A DNA stretch of 19,117 bases from Streptomyces sp. NRRL S-118. Its GTDB lineage: Bacteria; Actinomycetota; Actinomycetes; Streptomycetales; Streptomycetaceae. The DNA lies in the NCBI RefSeq assembly GCF_000716335.1, contig NZ_KL591031.1, forward strand, positions 84,809 through 103,925, given 5' to 3'. This document shows, in pieces, positions 1-7,486 of this stretch. Below the pieces are notes generated by a model, which saw only the letters and a program-made list of their open reading frames with translations, did no database searches and was not told the DNA's origin. A program made the position numbers and the translations under genes. Position 1 is the stretch's first letter; each line of letters begins with the position of its first letter.

Positions 1-102
1 CCACGCCTGCGGCGTGGAACGGCGCCGCACCCACCCCTCGAGCGCGACCCGCTCCTCGTCCGACAGGATCAACTCGGCCTTCGGCCGCCCAGTACGCGCC
101 AC
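1..102 (-). CDS. IS630-family transposase, N-terminal part (runs off the left edge)
   Basis: Reading leftwards from a GTG at 102-100 gives 34 codons starting M-A-R-T-G-R-P-K-A-E and continuing with LSDEERVALEGWVRRR and STPQAW. This is the characteristic opening of actinobacterial IS630-type transposases, just before the helix-turn-helix that binds the element's ends. The DDE catalytic core would lie outside the window. The next gene's stop codon is only about 10 bases away (112-114), so the end of the element must fall in or next to the MerR 3' end. IS630 elements insert at TA, and TA dinucleotides occur at 113-116. The family call rests on the N-terminal pattern alone. Whether the copy is complete cannot be seen. 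Confidence 0.7.
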   Translation of the reverse strand, partial: MARTGRPKAELILSDEERVALEGWVRRRSTPQAW

Positions 103-111
103 AGGCCAGGC

Positions 112-549
112 TTATACATCTGAATGGAATTCCTGACTCAGAAGACTAGATGCCGGTGCGGACACGCTGCCGACGGCCTGCTTGAAGCCGGGACAGTCAA
201 CGATCCGCTCGTGGTCGCAGACCGCGGCGTGCCGGAGGCTGTCGCGGAGCCGCTTGAGCTGGCCGATCTGCTCGTCCAGGTCGCGGGCCTTGGCGGCCAT
301 GCGGACGCGCAGGTCCGCGTCGGACGGCCGAGCCACGAGGAACCGGCCAATCTCAGCAACTGAAAATCCGGCGCTGCGCGCGCATGTGATCAGCCCCAGG
401 CGTTCCAGCACGTCCGGATGGTAGGTGCGGCGAAGGCCGTTGCGGCCCGCGGGAGCAATCAGGCCCTTCTTCTCGTAGAACCGCAGGGCTGAGGGCGTCA
501 GTCCGCAGTGCCGTGCGACCTCGGCAATGTCCAACAACGCTTCATCCAT
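112..549 (-). CDS. MerR-family transcriptional regulator
   Basis: A 145-residue protein. The N-terminal winged helix-turn-helix spans about residues 6-75 and includes DIAEVARHCGLTPSALRFYE, the MerR signature with the R-F/Y-Y-E motif. A dimerising coiled coil follows at about 85-110. A single pair of cysteines (CDHERIVDC, near residues 111-119) could hold a metal or redox sensor, but the effector is unknown. The ATG at 549-547 is preceded by AAGGGGA at good spacing. The gene is divergent from the metallo-beta-lactamase-fold gene at 598, and the dyad in the 48-base gap is the expected operator, so it probably controls that gene and itself. The last residues run into the IS630 edge, so the original C-terminus may have been altered by insertion. 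Confidence 0.88.
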   Translation of the reverse strand: MDEALLDIAEVARHCGLTPSALRFYEKKGLIAPAGRNGLRRTYHPDVLERLGLITCARSAGFSVAEIGRFLVARPSDADLRVRMAAKARDLDEQIGQLKRLRDSLRHAAVCDHERIVDCPGFKQAVGSVSAPASSLLSQEFHSDV

Positions 550-559
550 CGACGTCCCC

Positions 560-590
560 TTGACTTGAACCGCAGTTTAAGTTGCAGCCT
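560..590 (+). promoter_or_regulatory. Putative MerR-type promoter with operator dyad
   Basis: TTGACT at 560-565 serves as a -35 element. CAGCCT at 585-590 is a weak -10, 19 bases downstream, the long spacer typical of MerR-activated promoters. The imperfect dyad ACTTGAA (563-569) / TTTAAGT (576-582), with one mismatch, lies within the spacer. Transcription from this -10 would begin at about 597-598, the A of the hydrolase ATG, giving a leaderless mRNA. That fits the lack of a ribosome binding site before 598. The start site and regulator binding are inferred. Confidence 0.55.
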
Positions 591-597
591 AGTCGCC

Positions 598-1398
598 ATG
601 AAGATCCATCACTTGAACTGCGGATCGGTCCGCACGATCGAAGCCACCTACGACGGTCCGCATCCCACGCCTGCCGTGAATCACTGCCTGCTGGTCGAGA
701 CCGACGCCGACGGCTTGGTCCTGGTCGAGACCGGACTGGGTCTCGGCAACGTCCGGGATCCGGGCGGCACGCTCGGCGCCGAGTGGGTCGAGATGGCGCA
801 ACCCGTGCTCGACGAGGAGGAGACGGCCATCCGGCAGGTCGTCAGGCTCGGCTATTCACCATCCGACGTGCGCCATATCATCGTGACTCACCTGGATGTG
901 GACCACAGCGGCGGCCTTCCCGACTTCCCCGGCGCCCAGGTCCACTTGACTGCCGCCGAACTTGCCGTGGCGCGCGCCGAGGCGCCCAGCTTCCGCTACC
1001 GCCCGGCTCACTGGGCGCACGAACCCAAATGGGTCACCTACGATCACGAGCTTGGCGAGCAGTGGTTCGGCTTCACCGCGCTGGAGCCGAAGGGACTGCC
1101 ACCGGAGATCAAGCTCATCCCCCTCGGGGGTCACACAGTCGGCCACATCGGGGTCGCCGTGCTGAACGGCGATCGGTGGCTCCTCCACTGCGGCGACGCC
1201 TACTACTACCACCGGGAAGTCGGCGAATTGAAGGAACCCCATCCGCTGCTGGACATCGTCCAGACGCACTCACAGGCGCACCGCGACCTGCGGCTCGGAA
1301 CTCAGGCCAGACTGCGCGAGCTGGTCCGTGACCACGGTGACCAGGTCGAAATCTTCTCCGCGCACGACCCATGGGAGCTGGCCCGCTACCGCACCTGA
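598..1398 (+). CDS. Metallo-beta-lactamase-fold hydrolase (lactonase-like)
   Basis: A 266-residue cytoplasmic hydrolase of the metallo-beta-lactamase superfamily. Visible metal ligands are the THLDVDHSGG motif (H98, D100, D102, H103), H179 in GGHTVGH, D200 in CGDAYY and H256 in SAHDP. The first motif reads HxDxDH rather than the HxHxDH of quorum-quenching lactonases, so one ligand is Asp instead of His. The substrate cannot be read from this; a lactone or other ester is a reasonable guess. The reading frame is open upstream to 508, but the ATG at 598 fits the family's usual N-terminus (MKIHHLNCG), and the promoter ends exactly there, which suggests leaderless translation. It is divergent from, and probably controlled by, the MerR gene at 112-549. 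No partner gene follows it. Confidence 0.87.
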   Translation: MKIHHLNCGSVRTIEATYDGPHPTPAVNHCLLVETDADGLVLVETGLGLGNVRDPGGTLGAEWVEMAQPVLDEEETAIRQVVRLGYSPSDVRHIIVTHLDVDHSGGLPDFPGAQVHLTAAELAVARAEAPSFRYRPAHWAHEPKWVTYDHELGEQWFGFTALEPKGLPPEIKLIPLGGHTVGHIGVAVLNGDRWLLHCGDAYYYHREVGELKEPHPLLDIVQTHSQAHRDLRLGTQARLRELVRDHGDQVEIFSAHDPWELARYRT

Positions 1399-1942
1399 GA
1401 TTTTCCCTGGTGATGTCACGCCGCGGCCTGGACGCCCCCGTGAGGCCGTAGGGCAGACCAGGCTGGTACTGAAGACGAGCCGCGCCAACCCGTGGAATCG
1501 AAGTCCAGCAGTACCAGCCGGTCCGGCTCCCACCACGACTCTTAGCGGACGTGGTGGCGCTGTTCAGGTCGCGTAGGTGCCCAGTACCAGCCTGGAAGTG
1601 TCGCCCACCGCGCGACCAGTCAATCGACCAACAGTCGTGCACCAGCTACCCCGTCCGATACATCATTCAGAATCCCAGGGCACTCAGCAGTGACTGGGTT
1701 GGCTGAGACGGAAGCCCGAACGACTGGTTCGTTTGAAACGACTCGATTGTGTGCGACGGGACAGCTCAGCGGCGAGAGCGCCCAGTTCAGCGTGAGAGCG
1801 ATGTCGCTGGGTCCGTAGTTCGAACACGCCGGCTCGCCGTTGGGGTGCCGTGCGACGACGGGCCGCCGCAGCACTGCTCGCTCGCCGTCTGAGGTGTCCA
1901 GGTGGTCCGCAGGCCCGGCGGCACGTTTGAGCGCGCCTCGGA
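1399..1942. other. About 540 bases without a convincing gene
   Basis: No reading frame here resembles a known family. The longest minus-strand frame (1946-1620) has fairly good codon bias in its first half and loses it in the second, so it may be a relic, but nothing identifies it. The stretch holds the inverted repeats described separately (1458-1595) and separates the hydrolase from the decayed transporter. Confidence 0.5.
1458..1595. repeat. 14-bp perfect inverted repeat with internal hairpin and third partial copy
   Basis: CCAGGCTGGTACTG at 1458-1471 is exactly matched by its reverse complement CAGTACCAGCCTGG at 1582-1595. An 11-base partial copy, CAGTACCAGCC, lies between them at 1509-1519. 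Further inside, CACCACG (1531-1537) pairs with CGTGGTG (1550-1556) to form a 7-bp stem. The arrangement could be a small non-autonomous element, a regulatory site or a structured RNA. It lies about 60 bases after the hydrolase stop, but there is no T-run, so a simple terminator is less likely. Confidence 0.6.
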
Positions 1943-2230
1943 TCATGGCTTCGCCACCGGCCCGAGGACCGCGACGCCGAACTCGGTACTCGTCACGGAC
2001 ATTGTGGCGGTCGGACTTGTCATGGGAGTGATGCCCAGGTAGACGATGAGGAAGCCGGTCACAAGGACGGGCAGCCTCCCTAAAAGCGGTCTACTTGGGT
2101 GAGCAGCAGGACGCCGCCGAGATCGCGAGCGAGGACCCGACGACGTTCGCGGCGGGGGTCTCGCGGGCGAGTGCCGCGGTCAGAGTGGGCGTCAGGATGA
2201 GCGCACCGTCGGCGGTCAGTCTGCTCATTC
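1943..2230 (-). pseudogene. Remnant of a DHA2-type MFS drug transporter
   Basis: The frame ending with TGA at 1945-1943 reads VTGFLIVYLGITPM, then TSTEFGVAVLGPVAKP. This matches the late transmembrane helices of DHA2 (EmrB/QacA-like) efflux pumps, whose usual pattern is G-hydrophobic-G-I-G-P-M followed by E-L-G-G-A-L-G-I-A-V-L-G-S. The segment between the two motifs is shorter than normal. Upstream (towards 2230) there are stop codons and only scattered hydrophobic pieces in changing frames. What remains is a few dozen residues of a protein normally about 450-500 long, so it cannot function. The upstream limit is approximate. Multidrug exporters of this type often sit beside their regulators, but no TetR-type partner remains here. 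Confidence 0.55.
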
Positions 2231-2483
2231 AGGACGTGGCAGGAGAGATGATGGTGCCCTGGTCCTCGGGGACAAAGCCTGGGCAGGTCGAAGCGGTGAC
2301 GGCCGCGTCAAAAGGGAAGCGACCAGTCCGGCTGGTCCCCTGGGCCCTTCGTCGCCACCTTGGTCACCTGCAGCCGGGTGGCCGGCGCCGGGTGTGCTGA
2401 GTCGGCATCTCCCCAGATGGGGTGGCGGCTCGGCAGTGGCCTGGGGCGGGTGTGCGCCGTTCGCACAAGGACAGCAGCCACCG
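2231..2483. other. Gap with no supported gene
   Basis: This lies between the MFS remnant and the next hypothetical gene. Frames on both strands look like chance openings in GC-rich DNA. It may contain more of the decayed transporter on the minus strand, but no motif is readable. Confidence 0.4.
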
Positions 2484-3177
2484 ATGCTGTGCCTGTCGAC
2501 ATGGTCAGTCCAGAATGCTGTCGTGGCCGAGGACGGACAGAGCAGCATAGAACCGCGTTCATTCCTGACATGCGCGACAGAGGTGGCCCGGCTGCTGGGC
2601 GTTGAAGATGTCGCCGTGAAGCCGGACGACCGGCATGCCCGCCACCTCGCTCATGCGGTGCGTAGATCCCTGCTCGAACGTGCGAGTCTGCCGGAGGAAC
2701 TGTTCGCTCCGTTGATGGCTGCAGCCGTGTACGACCCGGATCCCAGCTTCTGCCGCTGGTTCGTCGAGCCGGCGGTCTACGTATTCGGACGCCGCCGGGT
2801 GATGGCGGCATTGGTCGACTATCTGCGGATCGGCACGGATGCTGAGCGAGCGGGTGCGGTGCGGGCCTGGTACTGCGCCCATGTGCCCTTGCGTGCAGAT
2901 CGTTCCCCTGCGTACGGACCTGGCGGGGTACGTGATCCCGCTCTGGACGAGTCACAGGATCTCAAGGACGCGTGGCTGGAGGCCTCGCTGCGGGGTATTC
3001 ACCGAAGCCACTGATGTGCAGATGCGCCACCGTGTCCTGCTGGGCCTGCCTACCTCCCGCGCGGCATACCCGCCCTACCTGCACGAACTGCTTGAAAGCA
3101 CACTCGCATCCGCCCGATTCCATTCCGACCTATATATCCGTCGCTGGGCCGCGGCAGCAGACCGCGATGCAGTCTGA
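2484..3177 (+). pseudogene. Frameshifted hypothetical protein (possible HEAT-like repeat protein)
   Basis: One frame runs from about 2484 to just past 2990, with segments such as SSIEPRSFLTCATEVARLLG, FGRRRVMAALVDYLRIGTD and AERAGAVRAWYCAHVPL. It ends AWLEASLRGIHRSH-stop at 3012-3014. The next frame takes over at once with VFTEATDVQMRHRVLLGLP and continues to a stop at 3175-3177. Removing one G from the GGGG at 2992-2995 joins the two into LEASLRVFTEATDVQM. Together they make about 230 residues of helical, Arg/Ala-rich protein, reminiscent of HEAT-type helical repeats; no function is known to me. The start is uncertain: the frame is open from 2394, with ATG 2484 or GTG 2523 as options, none with a clear ribosome binding site. 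The break is either a real frameshift or a sequencing error in a G-run. Confidence 0.5.
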
Positions 3178-3533
3178 GCCCGGTTTTCACCTCTCCTGTG
3201 TGTGCCGCGGTCCCGCGCCGGCCAGGCCCGGCCCGGGCACGCCGCCGGGTGGCGCTGTGCCGCCGTCGTGTTGTCGCGGTGCCGCGCCGTCGTCAGCATG
3301 GGGGCCTGAGGACAGATAGCTCGTACCGGCTTGCTGTTGGGCGCCCGGCTTGCGCGCCGTGGTGTCGCTCTCTGCGCGCTGGCATCGTCGGGTGCCGGGT
3401 GCCGGGTGCCGGGTGCCGGGTGCCGGATCGCCGCCGTGGTGCCGTCCTGGCCGTCGCGATTGGGTTCCGGCTCCCTCGCCGCCGTGTCCCTCGGCCTTTG
3501 ATGCACCACGACGGTGCCCCGTGCCGTTTGGGC
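3178..3533. other. GC-rich gap with low-complexity repeats
   Basis: No convincing gene. Overlapping frames on both strands are arginine- and proline-rich and typical of spurious translation. The only clear structure is the 7-bp tandem repeat at 3391-3425. Confidence 0.5.
3391..3425. repeat. Five tandem copies of a 7-bp unit
   Basis: GGTGCCG is repeated five times without change (35 bases). Because 7 is not a multiple of 3, copy-number change would shift any frame, which fits a non-coding location. It is probably a slippage-prone microsatellite. Confidence 0.95.
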
Positions 3534-3668
3534 TTACCGGTGTTGGGCCCACCACAGGAGGGCCGTTACTACCGCTCCGCCGGCGGCCGTGGCGGCACCA
3601 CGAACCAGGGCGAACATCGCCGCACGGCGCAGATGGCGAAGCGTCTTGGAATCCATGGTGTTCACCAT
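3534..3668 (-). CDS. Small membrane peptide (44 residues)
   Basis: The ATG at 3668-3666 has GAGAGG six bases upstream and opens a 44-codon frame: MVNTMDSKTLRHLRRAAMF, then ALVRGAATAAGGAVVTALLW, ending WAQHR. The basic N-terminus is followed by a single hydrophobic, glycine/alanine-rich helix at about residues 18-40, so a one-pass membrane peptide with a cytoplasmic positive end is likely. A longer frame upstream (to 3821) lacks a comparable ribosome binding site and is low-complexity. It is divergent from the HTH/TPR protein at 3840, with 171 bases between the starts, so the two may be co-regulated. Small one-helix peptides of this kind are common in Streptomyces and mostly uncharacterised. 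A toxin-like or signal-peptide role is possible but unproven. Confidence 0.6.
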   Translation of the reverse strand: MVNTMDSKTLRHLRRAAMFALVRGAATAAGGAVVTALLWWAQHR

Positions 3669-3743
3669 GATGTGCCTCTCATTCCGGGTTTTCTCTCGGT
3701 TTTCCGAGCGAGGTGGAGACACATCGTGTGAGTTGGTGACATT

Positions 3744-3763
3744 GTCCGCCTCAGGCGGCGGAC
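3744..3763. promoter_or_regulatory. Dyad in the divergent intergenic region
   Basis: GTCCGCC (3744-3750) and GGCGGAC (3757-3763) form a perfect 7-bp inverted repeat with a 6-base centre. It lies between the small membrane peptide gene and the HTH/TPR gene, 76 bases before the latter's start. It is a candidate operator for the HTH protein or part of a leader hairpin. No clear -10/-35 pair is visible nearby. Confidence 0.35.
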
Positions 3764-3839
3764 GTCTTCGCAGGTGACCGGTCGACGATTCGGTACAACC
3801 AGTGGGTTGTGCCCGGGACAATGCGCATGTGGGGGAGAG

Positions 3840-5570
3840 ATGGGGCGGCCGTTAGGGGCTTTGCGGGGGCGGACCGATCAGGCGAACGAGCTGGCCACGT
3901 GGCTGCGCAAGGTGACCCTGGGCAAAGCGGTCCGGAAACTGGAGGAGGACTTCTCCTACAGCACGACGTCCTGGAGCGAGTACCGCAGTGGCAGCCGGTT
4001 GCCCCCCGAGAAGCTGCTCAGGGCCGTGGTCGAGCTCTATATCCGAGAGCCGAAGATGCGCGAGCGGCAGCTGGCCGAGGGTGTGCGCCTGCTGGAAGCC
4101 GCCCGCAGGGCTGAGGCTGCTGCGGACAACAAGGGAGTGCCCCCTGCCCTGCCGGTGCCCGCACTTCCGCAGCGAGGGAACGATCTCGTCTCCGAGGCTC
4201 TGCTGCGCCTGGACGATGCCCGGTTGCGGCAGATCGAGGCCCTGCAGAAGCTGGCCGCTTCCGAACGCCGACGCCTCCAGCTGGAGGACATGGTGTCCGT
4301 GCTGCAGGAGCGCTGCACCCTGCTGGAAGGGGAGCGAGACCGGGCCCGCGCAGACGCCCGCGCCGTACTGGAGCGGGAGCTGGAGATGTCCCGGGAATAC
4401 CGGCGCCAGGCGGACGAGAAACTAGAGCACGCGCGCCGAGCAGAGGAGAAGGCCTACCGGCTTCGTCTCGCCGCCGAGCGGCAGGTCTCCCGCCAGCGCA
4501 TCGCCCTGAGCCGGAGCGACCGAACGGAGGCAACCGGCGCCGCCGAGTCGCCGAGCGCCGGTCCGCAGAGCATGGGCCGGCCCTCGCTCGACCAGATCTT
4601 CAATGTCCTTCAGGTGGCCCAGGAACAACTCGATTCCCAGGACGACGAGCTTGACGACTTGGAGGTGCTGCTCGAACGCGATGCCGACGAGGACGCCACC
4701 TCCAAGCCGGCATCGGCCTTGCTGATTGTCCCGGAACAACCGGTGAACACGTTTACTCCGGGACAGTCCGGTGTCCCGGAACCACCCGTGAACAGTGAGC
4801 ACGGCAACCCGCCCGTCGGCGAAAACTCCGACGGGCAGTGGTGGTACGCCCTCGAAGCAGACCGGGAGTGGAAGGACGCCTTTGAAGCCGCCAAAGAGGA
4901 CCTCATGCGGGGCCGGGTCATAGCACACGGGGTCCTCACCCGCTTCGAGGCTGTCCTGGGACCCGACCACGAGATGATCCTCCACATCCGTGGCGTCCTC
5001 GCGGGTTGGCTGGGGCTGGACGGAGGCGCGGCGGGCGCCGCCACCGCCTACACCGTGCTTCTGGCTGACCGTCTGCGCATCCAGGGCCCCGACCACCCCG
5101 CCACCATCGCCACTCGTGGGCAGATCGCCCACTGGCGCCGCGAGGCCGGGGATGCGGCGGGCGCCGCCACCGCCTACGCCGAGCTTCTGGCTGACCGTCT
5201 GCGCATCCAGGGCCCCGACCACCCCGCCACCATCGCCGCCCGCTTCCCGCTCGCCTACGCACGCGGCGAGAACGGGGACAGGACCGGCGCTGCCCAGGAC
5301 CTGGCCGACATCCTGGCAGACCAGAGCCGTGTCCTGGGTCCCGATGACCTTGGTGTCCTGGCCAGCCGCCGGAGCGTCGCGACATGGCGCGGCCGGAACG
5401 GGGACCCGGTCGGCGCCGCCCGAGCCTTCGCCGAACTCCTGGTCGACAGCCGGCGTGTCCTGGGCCCCGACGACACTGAGACCCGTCTCACCCACTACCA
5501 GTACAAGTACTGGCGCGGCCAGGCCAGATGGTGGCGGCGGCTGCGGCGCGCTGCGCGGCCGGCACAGTAG
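3840..5570 (+). CDS. HTH / coiled-coil / TPR repeat protein
   Basis: A 576-residue soluble protein in three parts. Residues about 10-60 (ANELATWLRKVTLGKAVRKL, then TTSWSEYRSG) form the XRE-like helix-turn-helix opening common in large Streptomyces regulators and NB-ARC-like proteins. Residues about 110-225 are a long, charged, Arg/Glu-rich coiled coil. An acidic linker follows. Residues about 340-560 are TPR units of 42 residues with the recurring pattern G-AA-A-LL-DR-LGPD-P-T, like kinesin-light-chain TPRs. Two units are nearly identical at DNA level. I chose ATG 3840 because it starts the conserved MGRPLGALRGR-type N-terminus; a G-rich ribosome binding site (3831-3837) lies very close, and the frame is open from 3774. 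There is no enzymatic or NTPase domain. A DNA-binding scaffold or sensor that binds a peptide or partner through its TPRs is likely; its target is unknown. Confidence 0.8.
   Translation: MGRPLGALRGRTDQANELATWLRKVTLGKAVRKLEEDFSYSTTSWSEYRSGSRLPPEKLLRAVVELYIREPKMRERQLAEGVRLLEAARRAEAAADNKGVPPALPVPALPQRGNDLVSEALLRLDDARLRQIEALQKLAASERRRLQLEDMVSVLQERCTLLEGERDRARADARAVLERELEMSREYRRQADEKLEHARRAEEKAYRLRLAAERQVSRQRIALSRSDRTEATGAAESPSAGPQSMGRPSLDQIFNVLQVAQEQLDSQDDELDDLEVLLERDADEDATSKPASALLIVPEQPVNTFTPGQSGVPEPPVNSEHGNPPVGENSDGQWWYALEADREWKDAFEAAKEDLMRGRVIAHGVLTRFEAVLGPDHEMILHIRGVLAGWLGLDGGAAGAATAYTVLLADRLRIQGPDHPATIATRGQIAHWRREAGDAAGAATAYAELLADRLRIQGPDHPATIAARFPLAYARGENGDRTGAAQDLADILADQSRVLGPDDLGVLASRRSVATWRGRNGDPVGAARAFAELLVDSRRVLGPDDTETRLTHYQYKYWRGQARWWRRLRRAARPAQ
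5028..5237 (+). repeat. 126-bp internal duplication in the TPR region
   Basis: The 84 bases at 5028-5111 recur at 5154-5237 with only a couple of differences (ACCGTG versus GCCGAG in the variable part). The period is exactly 126 bases, or 42 codons, one TPR unit. The neighbouring units share the protein pattern but not the DNA, so this copy pair is recent, by duplication or gene conversion. Confidence 0.9.
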
Positions 5571-6223
5571 GAGGACGCGGTGCCCACGTGGTCGGCCCGG
5601 GCCCACGGGTGGCACCTCAGCTGCCGGGCGTCGCCAGCGCCGGCAGGCTGGCCACCTCCGCGATGGTCCCCGAGTGCGGGCGGACGAAGTGATCTGCGGG
5701 CAGGCGTTCTGACTGGCGGACCTGGTGAAGTACTTCGGCAGGCGGAACCAGTGACCACTCTCAGGGAAGAGGGCGAGTCACCGTCGATCAGTACGCCGGC
5801 CAAAGGAAAGCGCAGCGCAAGTGCGACGGGGGCTCAGGGACACTGCGTTCGGCACCGTCCGACCCGGTGAGCCGGTCATCGCCCTCGACTATCCGGCGGC
5901 CACCCTTGCGGTGCGCCCCTGTTCGACTCCGGTCCGGAGCACTGCTGCTCGCCGCGCTCTGCCCCGTACGGCTCTCGTAGGGCGTCGGATTGGCCCTCGG
6001 GCTTCTGCCGGCCGGCTGCCTCGGCCCCCCGGTACTGCGCCCCGGCGCGGGGCCGCGTCGCGCAGTCGTGGTGCTCGTGACGGGGGCGCCCGAGGCCGCG
6101 CCGTTCCGCTGCCGGATCGGCGTCTGCCGCCGTAGCGCGCCTGGGGGCGGCTGGGCGTGTGCCGGGTCCTGGCATAGGTTCAGGCACTGTGACGCGTACT
6201 GTGGAATCCCGGCTGGTGGTCGG
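5571..6223. other. 650-base gap without a supported gene
   Basis: No frame on either strand shows a recognisable family, a ribosome binding site and steady codon bias together. The 3' half (about 5900-6180) is very GC-rich and low in information. The frame of the next gene is open back to 5990, but its extra N-terminus is arginine/glycine/cysteine-rich and not protein-like. No rRNA or tRNA pattern was seen. Confidence 0.45.
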
Positions 6224-6742
6224 GTGAGTGGCTGGTGGGCTTACCTGGACGAACGGACCTGCCGGGACGTCGACGTCAAAGTGCTGCGGGATCGGCGGTT
6301 GTCGGCGGTCAGAGTCGTCTGGGAGGCGTTGCAGCCGTTGGGGCTGGGCCTGCACGAGGCCGAGCGGGTGGTCCTGGCGCGATACGAGGCCCTCGGCGAC
6401 CAGGTGGAGCGCACGCCGCCCGATCCGCTTGACCTCCCCTCACTCGCAGCTCGTGCCGCGGTGCTCCCGGGCCGTGTGGCGGCGGTGGAGGCGCTTTGGG
6501 ACGGCGATACCGTGCACGACTGGTTCGTGCTTTTGGTGGCGGTTCTGGACACCCCGGACGGCGAGGGTCACTTGGCGACCGTTTACCACCGTCCTGACGG
6601 CGCTCCACCTGGCGTTGCCGCCGCCGAGGCCGGCCGGGCGCTGGCCGATCGTCTCGGCGTGCCGTTCTTCTTCGCCTCCCCGGATGTTCCCGATGACGAC
6701 GCCCCGCGCTGGCGGACCGCCCAACAGGGGGACGTGTGGTGA
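6224..6742 (+). CDS. Hypothetical protein, possibly immunity-like
   Basis: GTG 6224 opens 172 residues: SGWWAYLDERTCRDVDVKVL at the start, then about residues 100-150 with VHDWFVLLVAVLDTPDGEGH and the end RTAQQGDVW. The composition (acidic, Trp-rich, no signal peptide, no membrane helix) is like many small cytoplasmic proteins of unknown function, including immunity proteins of polymorphic toxins, but no diagnostic motif is present. The frame continues upstream to 5990, yet that part looks non-coding, and GTG 6224 is where typical coding bias begins. There is no strong ribosome binding site. The following gene starts 288 bases later on the same strand, and an operon is not certain. Confidence 0.55.
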   Translation: MSGWWAYLDERTCRDVDVKVLRDRRLSAVRVVWEALQPLGLGLHEAERVVLARYEALGDQVERTPPDPLDLPSLAARAAVLPGRVAAVEALWDGDTVHDWFVLLVAVLDTPDGEGHLATVYHRPDGAPPGVAAAEAGRALADRLGVPFFFASPDVPDDDAPRWRTAQQGDVW

Positions 6743-7030
6743 CCCGGTGCCTGTGGGGGGATCGCGAGGCTGAGCGGTCCGGACACGCCGCGTGGCTGCC
6801 GGGCGGCTGCCGCCCCGGTCGGGCCGTGCCAACCGGCAAGCGGTCGGCCGGGTACCGGTGCCGTGTCTGGTGCGCCTGTACGGCACCAGCCATGTCTGCT
6901 CGCCATCCGCTGGTGGGGGGACGGGCGTTGCCAGCGGGTCGCCGGCTCGACCGTTCCGCCGCAGTCGTCCGGGTCAGCGCCGCCGGAAACTGTGGTGACG
7001 GTGGTTACTCCGGCCGTGCATGATGCGGAT
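6743..7030. other. Gap between two hypothetical genes
   Basis: No supported gene. Short frames on both strands are arginine-rich shadows of GC-rich DNA. The stretch probably contains the promoter of the gene at 7031, but no clear motif stands out. Confidence 0.4.
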
Positions 7031-7486
7031 ATGGCAACGGAGTTCGGCGGGATGATCGAGTGCAGGCCGGGTGCCCGTCTTTGGGGCCTTGAGGACGAGG
7101 ACACCGTGTGGAAGGCCGCGATCGATGTCTTCCTGTTGAACATGGGCAACGCGTATGACGCCCTCGCCTGTCTCTTCGGGATCCGCAACACTTTGGGGTT
7201 CCGGCCCCTGACCGAGGAACGTGGTCTGCCGGAGGACGCTTCGGAGGGGGTTCTTGCCGATTTCGCTGGACACGGGGGATCCGACGAGGTGTACGGGACC
7301 ACGTGGATCACCTGGGCGGAGCTGGCGTCTGCCGACTGGGAGGAGACAGACCCCTCCGGTACACACAGCCGAAGGGCGGTCGCCGGGAACGAAACGCACT
7401 GGGGACCCGTGTGGAGCGTGATGCGTACGCTCAGCGACCTGCACGGTCCTGAGAACGTCCGCCTCGTCGTATGGTTTTGGACTTGA
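7031..7486 (+). CDS. Conserved-looking hypothetical protein
   Basis: ATG 7031 opens 151 residues starting MATEFGGMIECRPGARLWGL, with a middle segment (VYGTTWITWAELASADWEE) and the end ETHWGPVWSVMRTLSDLHG then RLVVWFWT. The T-W-I-T-W-A-E-L-x-x-x-D-W and W-x-P-V-W-x-V-M-R-T-L patterns recur, as I recall them, in small actinobacterial proteins of unknown role. No metal site, membrane helix or signal peptide is visible. The frame is open 56 codons further upstream, but that part is Pro/Arg-rich; a GTG at about 7016 is another possible start. There is no clear ribosome binding site. It lies downstream of another hypothetical gene on the same strand and upstream of a 1-kb gene-free stretch. Confidence 0.65.
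   Translation: MATEFGGMIECRPGARLWGLEDEDTVWKAAIDVFLLNMGNAYDALACLFGIRNTLGFRPLTEERGLPEDASEGVLADFAGHGGSDEVYGTTWITWAELASADWEETDPSGTHSRRAVAGNETHWGPVWSVMRTLSDLHGPENVRLVVWFWT

Noticed and set aside
1620..1946. 108-codon minus-strand frame
   Set aside because: Reasonable codon bias in the first half only, no ribosome binding site and no recognisable family. It overlaps the end of the MFS remnant.
2225..2330. Minus-strand words GFVPEDQGTII, resembling an RND transporter motif
   Set aside because: A dozen residues only, closed by stops on both sides, with no other RND motif. Probably chance or part of the decayed neighbour.
4422..5615. 397-codon minus-strand frame
   Set aside because: Antisense to the HTH/coiled-coil/TPR gene. 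The repetitive content mirrors the TPR repeats, a typical GC-rich shadow.
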